Of a stretch of DNA of 64,000 nt, positions 1 through 10,195 are shown piece after piece. Numbering within the stretch: the stretch's first letter is position 1; the number at the start of each line of letters is the position of its first letter. The stretch is from Vandiemenella viatica (lineage: Eukaryota > Arthropoda > Insecta > Orthoptera > Morabidae), in assembly GCA_031002005.1 (NCBI GenBank), contig JARYHS010009186.1, positions 250,447,199 to 250,511,198 on the forward strand, written 5' to 3'. The notes below the pieces were generated by a model. It did not search any database. It had not been told where the DNA came from and was given only the letters and a program-made list of their open reading frames with translations. Made by a program: the position numbers and the translations under genes.

Positions 1-520
1 CTGTCATTCCAGCTCAAATAGGTTGGTGGAAGAAGTATTTCACTACACTCGTAAGTGAAAGTGGGAGTAGACATTTTTACCAATAAGTTTAAGCGAAACG
101 TGTGTCGTCTATCTACCAGAGATTCCCAGCCTAGTCTACTAATCAGTTCTGCGACGCTTTCATAAGGACTGTAGCAAGCGGTCACGAATCGAGCGGCTCT
201 TCTCTGTACTTTCTCTATACTTTCGATCAACCCCTTACGAAACGGATTCCATATGGCACAACAATAGTCCAAATGTGGACGCACAAGAGATTTGTACGTT
301 ATCTCCTTTGTTTTTTCATTTCAATTTTTCAAGATTCCACCTATGAATCGCAGCCTAGAATTAGCACTACCTACTAACGAATTAATGTGTATGTCCCATT
401 TCATGTTCCTTTGTACTGTTAGTCCCAAATATTTCATAGAATTGACCGTATCAATAACTGAATTGTTTAACTCGTATTTCTGAACAATTGTATTCTTTTT
501 GGTAGTTATGCTCATTGCAC
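1..520 (-). pseudogene. LINE reverse-transcriptase fragment (Jockey/CR1-like), runs off the left edge
   Basis: Read on the minus strand, 515 to 321 encodes an RT segment containing KYLGLTVQRNMKWDIHIN, the conserved stretch after the RT active site in non-LTR retrotransposons. Downstream, in another frame near 290-180, the typical RT end 'SLVRPHLDYCCAIWNPF' and then a 'VQRRAARFV'-like region can be read. At least one frameshift separates the two, so the copy is dead. It is truncated upstream: neither the endonuclease nor the catalytic YxDD motif is present. It abuts a mariner fragment at about 525-537. The family call follows from the motif order; the exact clade is inference. Confidence 0.7.
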
Positions 521-536
521 TTTTTACATTTTAGTG

Positions 537-757
537 CTCCAGGGAAAAGTATTTGGCTCGAATGAGAAAGTCATCGCTGCAACTGAAGCTTATTTTGAGG
601 ACAAGGACAAATCGTTTAACAAGCATGGTATCGAAAAGTTAGCAAAGTGTTGGAATGAATGTATAGCTCTTGAAGGTGATTATGTTGATGAATAAAAATG
701 AATTTTGAGAAATAAATGTTGTTTTCTTTAGTTAGTCCCGGGACTTATTGAATTGCG
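537..757 (+). pseudogene. mariner transposase C-terminus plus 3' end of the element
   Basis: The frame from 537 to the TAA at 693-695 reads about 52 residues ending in 'KHGIEKLAKCWNECIALEG' and DYVDE, the hallmark C-terminus of mariner transposases (family pattern: YF..LDKS...KGIEKL..RWNKCI.L.GDYVE). The catalytic D,D34D triad would lie upstream and is missing, so this is only the last ~15% of the gene. After the stop comes AT-rich DNA and then 'GTCCCGGGACTTATTGAA' (738-755), which resembles a mariner 3' terminal repeat. The 5' portion is lost at the junction with the LINE. The coding piece begins without a start codon, as expected for a fragment. Confidence 0.75.
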
Positions 758-1930
758 TGCTTATTAACTCCTTACAATACCTGGAATGATGACTTCTGTG
801 AAGTAGAAAAATGTGGAGTTATTTGCCTGACACCATGACTTGTTGTCAATTGAACCGTGCCTCTGAGTGACAGCTGCACTTTATCTGCACTCGCTGTTTG
901 TGGCCTGCAAGCCGTGAAGCTGATGTGACGTAATTTATTGCACGCAGTGACGCACCGAGTGGACGGGAGTCAATGCGACTCTGCTGATATCGAAACCACG
1001 AACTTAACAAATTCCGCGCTCAGCGCTTAGACTGCTTAAAACTAGCCGTTTGCACAGGGCAGTGTTTATCAACATTCCGCCAAATCTGGCGCAGTAGCAG
1101 CCGTCAAACTACAGTTATCAGCCGTTTTTCTGCATATATACACTGTGCACGGGGCGGAAAAAGTCCTTTTACTAACTTGCAGTGATGACGGAGAGAGCAA
1201 AGATAAATAATTTGTGGTCGGAAACAAACGGTTAGATGTATAAAGCTTGCTGGACAGCGATCTCTTCCAGAACGCTGCACTCTGGAAACTGGCCTTTATC
1301 GTTTGCCAGCGGCCCCGGCAGCGCAGTGTTTTGCTGTCAAGCCTTCGAACGTCATAAAAAGATTTCTGCTCAAAACATGCGTTTTTTAAAATTATTAATC
1401 ATTATACAAGGTTATCATAAAAGAGAGTTTCCGTACATAAAAATAGTCAATGCGCGCTGCCCGGTGATCTTCATTTGTCTCCTCCTCTAGTCCCGGGCCG
1501 GGATCTGATTGGCAGTTCTCTCAGATCAGCACCTCGGTGTCTCTTCGGCTGCCAGTCAGCTTACAACAATCCGCAGTTCATTTTGATTTTCCGGGCAAAG
1601 ATCACATTTAAATTAACATTGATTTTCCAATTTGCTAACTCACACTTCTTATTCGTACTCTTAAACTTATTTTTTCCCCCTGGAAGGAAATAAAAAACAA
1701 GGGGGGAAAACATAAGCTTTTTCACAGTTATCATCATTGAATCTCTAAATTTCTACCCTTTTCAAGAAACTGCTCAAATACCATTGCGTTGAATAATTGT
1801 ATTAAAAGGGCTCTTGACAACTGTTGAATTATCTATGCAGTGTATCTAGCTGGGCAGTTCAACATGGAATTAAAAAAAAAAAAATAGCAAGAAGAGTCAG
1901 CTTATTACGTAAACATGCAAAAAATTAAAG
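758..1930. other. Intergenic stretch, no recognised gene
   Basis: The short open frames here (for example 1236-1490) have no family resemblance and no splice-consistent structure. The composition changes from mixed (900-1330) to AT-rich. A run of C followed by A/G tracts lies at 1675-1710. No inverted repeats or SINE heads were seen. Confidence 0.5.
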
Positions 1931-1941
1931 CTTCCTGTGCT

Positions 1942-2178
1942 TCTTTATTTATATTTTATATCTGTTTAACGTCTCTCTAACAGCGAGGTCTTTGGAGACG
2001 GGGGGCAAGGAATGGGAAGGAATTTGGTCATGGTCTTTTGAAGGAAGCATCCCGGCATTTGCCTGGAGTGATTTGTGCAACCATGGAAAACCCAAATCTG
2101 GATGCCCGGACGGGGATTCGAACCGCCGTCCTCCCGAATGCGAGGCCGAACGCTAACCGTTACACCACCAGGATCGCT
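1942..2178 (-). mobile_element. SINE family A, full length, 11-bp TSD (subfamily 2)
   Basis: On the minus strand the unit starts with a tRNA-like head whose internal pol III B box is GGTTCGAATCC (complement of GGATTCGAACC near 2115). The body includes CCAGATTTGGGTTTTCCATG and AATGCCGGGATGCTTCCTTC, and it ends in the subfamily-2 3' end (GTTAAACAG then AT-rich). The 11-bp direct repeat CTTCCTGTGCT lies at 1931-1941 and 2179-2189. The TSD proves retrotransposition; LINE-supplied enzymes are assumed. Confidence 0.9.
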
Positions 2179-2189
2179 CTTCCTGTGCT

Positions 2190-3460
2190 ACTAGGCTGAC
2201 GGAAGAATTGGGAAATGAAGATCTTGAAGTGTAAATATCTTGATTTTCAGTTCGCTATTATCTGTGTCTCAACTAGTTTGATGAAATCATCTCTCTCTCC
2301 CATCTTTAGCTATCCCTACCCGTTACAGCTCGTCTTCTTAACCACCCTTTCCCACCATTTTGGAGTCGGCTTCGTTTCATGCGTTTTAACTCCTCAGTAG
2401 CATGGTGAAACTTGTAGCTCTGGATTTACGGCCGCACGCCAACTATTTTATACCTGCTGCCAGGTCATATACTAACTTATAATGGATGAAGTGAAGTGTT
2501 TCCATCTGTCTTGAAATGCGTAAATGTGTTTGATAAGGGCATTTTTCTTGTTTGTGAAATGATTAGTTTATGAGGCGGTGATTTGGGACGGTTCGGGGAT
2601 TTGATGGCTGCGGATAACCGCCTAAACACAGTAGTCGGTACGAGTGGACTATGTATCGTGCTCCTCCCCGATCCACTGTGCGGTGCCTCACCACACTCAG
2701 CAATGCTGCCAACATAGCCATAACAACTTACTCAGTTGTGTCCTTCGTATATTCTAATTTTCGTCTACCTTTTTGCCTTCGACTGTGTTTTCCACTAACA
2801 AATTAACCACTTACACAAGTGTTAAAATGTGATCCACCATCCTGCATTTCTTTCTGAGTCTCCCACTAGAATTTTCTGTTCTGTGGTTTCTGATCGCTAT
2901 AATACATACCAGATGTCACTTCGGTCCCTTGAGGTCTGTCCGATGGGGACGATGGTCGAGAAGATGAAGTGAGCTCGTACTTCGCTCCAGCCCTCTTCCT
3001 ACAGTCGTCCACATGCAACGCACTTCTTACTGAGGAAGATTGTTCACAGTTGGTATAGGACTGCCGTATGCAGAACCGCAAGTGATTTGTGGTATCCTTC
3101 GTACTCTTATCTATGTATGTTGCTTGTATTTGTTGCAATGGAGGTTATTTCTACAGTCTCAAGGGTGTGAACTATCAGCTGATACTCTCTAAATGACAAA
3201 GTCAACTAGGAATTACAGAAATGCTAGGTGCCTCCAAAAAGTAATGAATGACTGGCTATCTAAAAATTCAGGAATAATTTTTTTTTAAAATCCTTATTGC
3301 ACAGTATGTTACTATAGACGTTACACTACGTTTCTATGTTGTATCCGTTCTTACTTAGGCATATTTCGCAGCGTAACACCCTTTAAAATCAATACTAAAA
3401 AATTCGATAGTGATAATGGATGATCCAGTGCTTCAAGTATGCATTTTACGCCCAGTTATA
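2190..3460. other. Intergenic stretch, no recognised gene
   Basis: A 90-codon open frame at 2866-3138 (-) is serine/arginine-rich, has no family motif, and lies in otherwise non-coding DNA. I do not call it a gene. No repeats were recognised. Confidence 0.45.
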
Positions 3461-3461
3461 C

Positions 3462-3597
3462 ATAACGCATGACGGAGATGACATTCACAGACATACAGAC
3501 ATAACACTCAAAACACCCATGCCTGCGGCCAGACTCGAACCGGCGACCTTCGGCACGTGGAGCTTATTACTCTAGCACCTACGCTACCGAGGCCTGA
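3462..3597 (-). mobile_element. SINE family B, 3'-truncated
   Basis: The reverse complement reads a tRNA-like head (GGCCTCGGTAGCGTAGGTGC) followed by the conserved GCCGAAGGTCGCCGGTTCGA B-box region and GGCATGGGTG. It is clearly paralogous to the copies at 16995-17203 and 46248-46490. The body after about 130 bp is missing. It is not a functional tRNA: the second half of the cloverleaf is replaced by SINE body. Confidence 0.75.
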
Positions 3598-3699
3598 TTA
3601 CATGACGAAGGACGAAATTGACGCCAGTTTTTGATGGCACACGATTTGCTGATTTACTTCAATAATTGTGGAAACACGAGAATCACACTTCATGAATTG

Positions 3700-4445
3700 C
3701 ACCAACAGGTGTCAGTAGTTTCTCGGGGTGGCTGGGGACTTCTCCACCCCCCAAAACCGGTACTGACCTGTTGAAATTTGGATTATCTGCTTCCTTATAA
3801 TGTCCTCTTCCCTTTTTGCACTCTCCTTTTTTGAAAATTAAAAATGCTGAAATATGACATTGCAGCGCAGGTGGTAGATGTCGCCGGTACTGTGAAATCA
3901 TTGCTAATCTCTTGAAATTTTGGTTTAATCCTTTGTTGTAATATTTTCTTTTCTTGCCGTGTTAGCTTCACTCCGTTGTAAAACGTCGCACGAAATTAAC
4001 ACATTTATGAGAAATGCAGTACAACAAGGCTCGCCATCTTAGAATCGATACAAGCAGTCAGAGACAATCGATTGCTTCCGTTGTAAACAAATGCGCAGTT
4101 TCCGAGATGGCTGCCGCAGAACGAATTTGCCGCAAATTTTTTACTCTTGGTCCAGCCCGAATTTCGACCTAACCACGATCACTATGACAAAACGAAACTG
4201 TTTAGGTTGATATTGATCACTGAACCGATAATTTTTGTGTCATTTTTGCAGTGCTGCTAACATTTCGCGGTCGCGGAGCGTCCCACATTTCGGCGTTTTT
4301 AATTTAATTCGTGGCGACTTTTCCAAAAAAGGAGAGTGCAAAACGTGAAGAGGGCGTTATAATGAAACAGTTAATCCAAATTTCAACAGGTGAGTACCAG
4401 TTTTGCGGTGGTGGAGACGATCCCCTCCCACCCGTTTCTCGCTCT
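3700..4445. mobile_element. Non-autonomous element with ~170-bp terminal inverted repeats (family T)
   Basis: The left segment (about 3718-3890) and the reverse complement of the right segment (about 4250-4442) align over ~170 bp, sharing CCTGTTGAAATTTGGATTA, TTTTGCACTCTCCTTTTTT and a GGTACT..CCTGTTG core near the ends. The interior (3890-4250) has no coding capacity. Related pieces occur at 16465-16680 (one arm plus flank) and 51490-51990 (reverse orientation, both arms and interior, sharing AAAATGACACAAAAATTAT). The superfamily is unknown; length and long TIRs fit a MITE or a deleted DNA transposon. Exact ends and TSD could not be fixed by eye. Confidence 0.7.
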
Positions 4446-5125
4446 CTATTGGACGAAAAGGTAGCGAAGTAATTCAACGTGGGGTCTGCCTCTTGTACAA
4501 CAAATCGTGACCACGCACCTGGATCGGAACAGCAGCTTTAATTGAACAATTTATTTGGGAAGTGATCATTAAACAAATGATTTTGCACCGGAATGGCAGA
4601 ACAAGTTGGCGGTATGTTTCCTCGACGAGGGAATGCTGTTTTAACGATACGACAAATGCTTCAGTAAATTTGTTGGCTGACTATAAATGTTGTGCTGTGT
4701 ATGTAGTAACAATATATTTAAAAAATATTCCTTAACTTTTTAAAAAAAATCGATTCTTACTCCCTGGATGCAGCGATATTAAATTAGCTACACGTATTGA
4801 TCCCAAGATTTGTTTTTTATGTCTGCCAAAATATAGCCGTGCCAATCTGTCCGTATGCATGTAATACGTATTTATACAAACAGTAAGTCGGTAAATTGAA
4901 ATAAAATTCCCAGGCTGCTTTAGAATAAGGGTTAGTGAAGCTATTATTTCTTCATCCGTGATTTAGTATCTCGGGTGGTTCGCACGCGGTAAATGGAAAT
5001 TAATAGGAAGCTCTTCCGTATTAGGCTTAAGCATAGTACTCAAACGAACACATGCTCATAACTCTTCACATATTCGAAGGTTACTATTTGCACGTGAATT
5101 CCAGTGCTGAGGTGATTACGTCTCT
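4446..5125. other. Intergenic stretch, no recognised gene
   Basis: AT-rich, with no open frame of note and no recognised repeat. Confidence 0.5.
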
Positions 5126-5129
5126 GTAT

Positions 5130-5455
5130 CCTGCTCAACCGATTGATCAGGTGGTTGCAATAGTCATGGTGGGGGAAGAAATTTTCACCAGGTCTTGGAT
5201 GGAGGCTAGGAGAGTTGGTGATGCACGATTCCTAATCACCAGATTGTGCACCCAAGTCCTGGGTTAAATCCCAACCCTCTCCGCAGTGCGTATGGAGTGA
5301 GAGCATACCACACTGTGGATGGTCATTCGTCCATCTGATAGGAACGTTGAGATCTGTGGTTCTTTAAGTGTCTTTTAGGAAGAGTGGATTTGAATGCGTT
5401 GGCACCTGGTTTCACCTTCTCCATCCCTTCATATTTCATTCGTTCACCACCCAAA
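5130..5455 (+). mobile_element. SINE family C with A-rich tail
   Basis: The sequence from 'GGTGATGCACGATTCCTAAT' through AAATCCCAACCCTCTCCGCA and CATTCGTCCATCTGATAGGA to TTCACCTTCTCCATCCC, followed by an A-run (5453-5462), has the layout of a common insect SINE class whose body carries 'CGTCC..CGGA.GGGGACGTTAAG' and a 'GGTTTCACCCTCTCC' tail. That family resemblance is from memory. No second copy was found here, so copy-to-copy support is lacking. The open frames 5052-5267 and 5394-5717 run through it and are not genes. Confidence 0.55.
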
Positions 5456-5462
5456 AAAAAAA

Positions 5463-6390
5463 TACACTACGCTGTCATCCACACAAACGAATAACAAGTC
5501 ACACACTTGGTCACTGAGAAACCACCCTTGTTCAATTTTACCAAGAAAGCTTTCTTTGAGGATTAACTACTTCTATGCCAGTCACCAGGCAATCGAGAAC
5601 GTCTTTATCATATTCTACACCAAACGAATTGTAGGCCAGGGCTATATTCGTACGGGTAGTAAGGGAGGGCATGTTTTCTCCCACACCGCGTTTCGCTGCT
5701 TGAAACCTCTCTTGTAAGTTTGTATTTTTTCCATCGGAGTCTGAACGATATATTCCGATTGTTACTCTGTCCAATGGTCCTAGTCGAATCGAACGTTACT
5801 TGATATTCTGAATTTGAAAGCAAGTTTTTTTTTATTGATGTCCTCTAAGAAATGTTTAGTTAACTTTTCCACCTGTCGGCATAACACCGTATTGATAAGA
5901 TAAACTTATGTTGGTAATGTGTTTAGTGTAATATAACAATATGAATAATAGTGATTATTAAAATAAATATATATTTAAGTAAGGTGCTACTCTTTGGAGT
6001 ACCGATTGAAATACAGATTAATTGAATTCAAGAATTAAAAGAGATTATTATGATGAAGGCATGGCGGATTGGATGACAGAGAAGTATTGATGTTGTGAGA
6101 GATTGAAATAAATATGAAGGATGCTGTAGGATACCACAGATGATTAGTTGTCTGTGATAATTAATATTTCGAGAATGGCTCTGTTATATTTATACTGTAA
6201 AGTGTGTCGTATGGAAGTTTATAGGTTCTGTATTGAAGTTTTGTACAGTGGAAGAATAAATATGCATTTTACTGTAAATGTATACTAAATAATTATTTAT
6301 AGATTAAGGAGGGAAAATAACAAGTCTTGGAAGGATATACTTTCATTCCTCCCAGCTAAAGTCCGGGAGGTGGACTGCTGGAATGTCACG
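5463..6390. other. Intergenic stretch; overlapping minus-strand ORFs of unknown nature
   Basis: Two minus-strand frames overlap at 5538-5823. They may be decayed coding sequence because both stay open across the same 200 bp, but no motif was recognised. The rest (5830-6390) is very AT-rich with nothing recognisable. Confidence 0.35.
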
Positions 6391-6394
6391 TAGA

Positions 6395-6590
6395 TTCTTT
6401 TCAGCCTAACTATCCTACGGGGAAGGAAGGGGGATAGAAGTCGGCCGTGGCCTTGTAGGGAACCATCCCAACATTCGCCTGGAGTGACTGAGGGAAACCA
6501 TGGAAAACCCCAGTCAGGATGGCCGAACGGGTTTGACCCCCGTCCTCCCGAGTGATAGGTAGGAGGCCGATTTTGCCCTCCTCTCATCTC
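6395..6590 (-). mobile_element. SINE family A, diverged copy
   Basis: GGCCGTGGCCTTGTAGGGAA, CATCCCAACATTCGCCTGGA and GGGAAACCATGGAAAACCCC match the family body. The B box is altered (GGGTTTGACCC instead of GGATTCGAACC). No clear TSD was seen. The open frame 6297-6587 (-) is the SINE read through, not a gene. Confidence 0.75.
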
Positions 6591-6599
6591 GGTGAGTTT

Positions 6600-7885
6600 C
6601 TTAAGCTTATATGAAGCTAAATTTGGCTAAACCAGACAGTCTACTACACATGTGGATCCAAAGATGATATTCTTCTAGTCAAGGACATGGTACTTCTAAG
6701 GTAAAAACATTAATTATGTTTTATATGAGATCCAGACATCTTATAAACTCCATTTCAGTCGAGACTGATCAGCATGAGGTGTGAGTGTTAATAATTCTTT
6801 CGCAATCCTTAGACAGTAAATTCGATCATACTGGCAATTTGAAGTGAATTGCGCACACCAAATCGTTGTGTGGTGAAGTTTTCTGATCTGTTTATGGTGT
6901 CAGACACGTTACCACTTAGACTATGCAGTCTTATCTTATCCTAGCAATTATCCCTCGTATTCGAGGGGTAATAATCATTCATAGTCTTCCGTTCATCTTT
7001 GTGTTCCCGAGCTGGAAGATACATACAGTCATGCGAGAGGTTAGTTGAGCAGTGGTTGTGCTCTAGTTCTCTTAGCTGCAGCTGGCGACCTGTTTGTTGG
7101 TGATATCGAGGCGGACTGTCCCTGGCCTTGGTGCATCAGCTGCGCTGCATTCTGGCCGTCTGCCATACTGCACGGCTCACGTCACGATACCTCCAGTCCC
7201 TTCACTATTCCGTATAACACATTCCTGCCAAAACAAGACTCTATCCTCTAATACAAATATAAATCGGCTCTGTTGCTCTTTTATACCTTCTATGTCCCTC
7301 AAGAATCAACAAAAATTTTGCAAAGCGTTGCGTTCGTGTTTCAGCCAAATCAGGTCACTAAGTCTTTGAATATAAAAATTAATATTTTACCCTAAAAATT
7401 CCATTTGTGTCACTTTGCAATACGTTTTTGGTTTAAATCTATGTTACAAGGATCAACGATGGCCATACTCGACAAGCAAATCGGATCAGTTTACGTGGTC
7501 AACACCTGTGACTGTTTCTGGAAACGACGCAACTTCGTTGCTGCTTAAGTTGAGGGAGACTTCCAATGGTGACGTGTTTATTCCAGGCATCATCAAGAGA
7601 TTGTGGCCTTCCTTTTCAAATAGAAAGGAAGCTGTTTCCTGTGACGTTGACATTTCTAATGACAATTAAAAATTTTCGAGCGGAAGACCGTGGACAAAAT
7701 AGACATTTGCTTGCCTGAACCTCTGTCAACTGAGAGGTATTCTACACCCGTGACCATAACCATACCTTGGTCTTTATTTTCATAGGCGTAGTTAACATAT
7801 ACTTACGTTAAAACTTGCTCCCAAATCACTTGATATCGATTACTACTATTACTCCACGATTCACTACGAAATGGACGCTGGAGGT
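6600..7885. other. Intergenic stretch, small unassigned ORFs
   Basis: Frames at 7045-7369 and 7415-7669 (+) are open. The 84-codon frame at 7415-7669 has a balanced residue composition, but no splice signals, homologous motif or Kozak support was recognised. No repeat was identified. Confidence 0.4.
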
Positions 7886-7889
7886 TGCG

Positions 7890-8225
7890 TTGGTTGGGAA
7901 GCAATATACGAGATGTGACTTGGCGTGGCCATGGGATTTCCTAAGGAACCGCACCGGCATTGACTTTGGAAACCCCAGACCAGTATGGCCGAGCTTGAGA
8001 CCTCCAGGCACCGATCCTGGTGGGTGAGCGCTAACTTTCGGGTCTGGCATTCAGGAGGACGTAGCAACAAATCCACGTCCGGTCATCACGATATCGATTT
8101 TTCCGAAATCAAGTCTATTTTCAGGATGGTTTCTTCAAAAGGCAATATTCGAATTCCTTTCAGTTTCTTGACGCCAATCAATTTTTGCTCTAATGATCTC
8201 GTCGTCGACAAAGCGCAAAGACATA
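7890..8225. mobile_element. Two decayed SINE family A fragments in opposite orientation
   Basis: About 7900-8010 holds a minus-oriented body fragment (TGGCCATGGGATTTCCTAAG, GAACCGCACCGGCATTGACT). About 8015-8220 holds a plus-oriented copy beginning CCTGGTGGGTGAGCGCTAAC (the tRNA-like A-box region) and ending CTCTAATGATCTCGTCGTCG, the subfamily-1 3' end. Both are strongly diverged, so they are older than the TSD-flanked copies. Confidence 0.6.
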
Positions 8226-8968
8226 AATAATAAAGAAAAATTCCTGACAGATTTTAAGTTTTCTTGCTCGACAAATCCTTCCTATTCCGTTCATTACCAC
8301 TCGTCCGAAAAAATGACTAAAGGAAAGAATCTGCTCAAGCATTAATTTCTAGTATCTTATATTCTCTTTCATTCCTGCATAGGACTTTTTCTGCTAGTAA
8401 GATGTGTTTCCTATGATCCTAATATAGATCTGTTAGTGTTCTTCTCACGAGAGCAATGCCTACAGTGTTGCAGGTCTTCCCAACCCAATTCCTTCAGCGT
8501 CGTACTTACTCTTTCCTTCCAGCTATGTCTACATTTCGACCTTCTGCATTTCCTCTAGTAAACCTTGCTGATGGGACCATATTCGGAAGAACAATATTTC
8601 AAGTGAGGTAAACAATCTTTTTTACTTCCGGCGTACACTGTTTTAAATTATGCGCTACGAAACGGAGCATATGATTTGTTTACCTAATTTCCAATTCATT
8701 ACTTTCATTCCACTGCACTATTTTAAGGCCCCTGCTTGAAGATATTTTTTTACCTTTTTCCTCCGATTCAGCCACTAAGGACCCCTGAGATACTGGCCTC
8801 CTTAGTTGGCCAGTGTCAATCATTGGTAGCGGGGAGAGTGGAAGTTACTCAGTTCCCGCCTGAGGTTTAGCCGGGCCTGTTAGACCTGAGTACCTAACCT
8901 ACTGGAGGAGTCTTGTGTTGACATCTGTATGCGAAACGCGTGACTTTTTGTGTTCTGCGTGACAAATA
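8226..8968. other. Intergenic stretch, no recognised gene
   Basis: AT-rich to 8760, then a moderately GC-rich 120-bp patch (8770-8890) with an imperfect palindrome around 'TTAGTTGGCCAGTGTC'. Nothing assignable. Confidence 0.45.
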
Positions 8969-8970
8969 TA

Positions 8971-8995
8971 CACTGAAGAGTCAAAGAAACTGGTA
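8971..8995. repeat. Tc1 left terminal inverted repeat
   Basis: CACTGAAGAGTCAAAGAAAC followed by TGGTA. It matches the complement of 10169-10193 at 24 of 25 positions. The TA preceding it is the duplicated target site. Confidence 0.95.
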
Positions 8996-9116
8996 TAAGC
9001 ATGCGTATGCAAACTACAGAGATACGGTTATGTAAACATTCATAGTACGGCGCTGCGGTCGGCAACACCTATGTAAGGTGTCTGGCGCAGGCGTTAGATC
9101 GGTTACTGCTGCTACA

Positions 9117-10161
9117 ATGGCAGGTTATCACGATTTAAGTGAGTTTGAACGTGGTGTTGTAGTCGGCGCACGAGAGATGGGACACAGCATCTCAGAGGTA
9201 GCGATGAGGTGGGGATTTTCCCGTATGACCATTTCACCAGTACACTCTGAATATCGGGAATCCGGTAAAACATCAAATCTCCGACACCGCTGCGGCCGGG
9301 AAAATAACCTGCAAGAACGGGACCAACGACGACTGAAGAGAATCGTTCAACGTGACAGAAGTGCAACCCTTCTGCAAAATGCTGCAGATTACAATGCTGG
9401 GCCATCAACAAGTGTCAGCGTGCGAACCATTCAACGAAACATCATCGATATGGGCTTTCGGAGCCGAAGGCCCACTCGTGTACTCTCGCTGAGTGCACGA
9501 CACAAAGCTTTATGCCTCGCCTGGGCGCGTCATCACCGACATTGGGCTGTCGATGACTGAAAACATGTTGTCTGGTCTGACGAGTCTCGTTTCCAATTGT
9601 ATCGAGCGGATGGACGTGTACGGGTATGGAGACAAGCTCATGAATTCATGGACCCTGCATGTCAGCAGGGGACTGTTGAAGCTGGTGGAGGCTCTGTAAT
9701 GGTGTGGGGCGTGTGCAGTTGGAGTGACATGGGACTCCTGATACGACTAGATACGACTCTGACAGGTGAAACGTACGTACGTACGCATCCTGGCTGATTA
9801 CCTGCATCAATTAAAGTCCATTGTGCATTCCGACGGACTTGGGAAATTCCAACAGGACAATGCGACACCCCACACGTCCAGAATTGCTACAGAGTGGCTC
9901 CAGGAACACTCTTCTGAGTTTAAACACCTCCGCTGGCCACCAATCTCCCCAGAAATTAATATTATCGAGCGTATCTGGGATGCCTTGCAATGTGCCGTTC
10001 AGAAGAGATCTCCATCCCCTAGTACTCTTACGGATTTATGGACAGCGCTGCAGGATGCATCGTGTCAATTCCCTCCAGCACTACTTCAGACATTAGTCGA
10101 GTCCATGCCACATCGTGTTGCGGCACTTCTGCGTGCTCGCGGGGACCCTACACGATATTAG
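9117..10161 (+). pseudogene. Tc1 transposase, disabled by one stop and one 4-bp expansion
   Basis: The ATG at 9117 is the likely start: MAGYHDLSEFERGVVVGARE opens the N-terminal helix-turn-helix DNA-binding region, which continues to the SVRTIQRNI segment. The frame is intact to a TGA at 9558-9560, where family members usually have Trp in a 'VDDWKHV' context. The same frame then continues through WSDESRFQLYRADGR, which carries the first catalytic Asp, to about 9775. There a tandem ACGT expansion (ACGTACGTACGTACG, 9770-9784) shifts the frame by +1. The next frame (to the stop at 10159-10161) holds HSDGLGKFQQDNATPHTS with the second Asp, then RWPPISPEINIIERIWD with the third acidic residue (Glu), giving a D,D,E triad. 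Reconstructed length is near 347 residues, normal for Tc1. No frame is complete, so the enzyme should be inactive; the TIRs could still be mobilised in trans. Confidence 0.93.
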
Positions 10162-10168
10162 GCAGGTG

Positions 10169-10193
10169 TACCAGTTTCTTTGGCTCTTCAGTG
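10169..10193. repeat. Tc1 right terminal inverted repeat
   Basis: TACCAGTTTCTTTGGCTCTT followed by CAGTG, complementary to the left end; TA follows at 10194-10195. Confidence 0.95.
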
Positions 10194-10195
10194 TA

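Larger units (their letters stand above)
8971..10193 (+). mobile_element. Complete Tc1-family DNA transposon, 1223 bp
   Basis: Terminal inverted repeats of at least 25 bp (CACTGAAGAGTCAAAGAAAC... against its complement, one mismatch) bound the element, and TA dinucleotides flank both ends (8969-8970, 10194-10195), the Tc1/mariner target duplication. The transposase occupies almost the whole interior. This is the only near-full-length transposon in the window. Its few lesions suggest a fairly recent arrival compared with the surrounding remnants. Confidence 0.95.

Noticed and set aside
7415..7669. 84-codon ORF with ordinary residue composition
   Set aside because: No motif, no splice context and no second copy; kept only as an unassigned frame.
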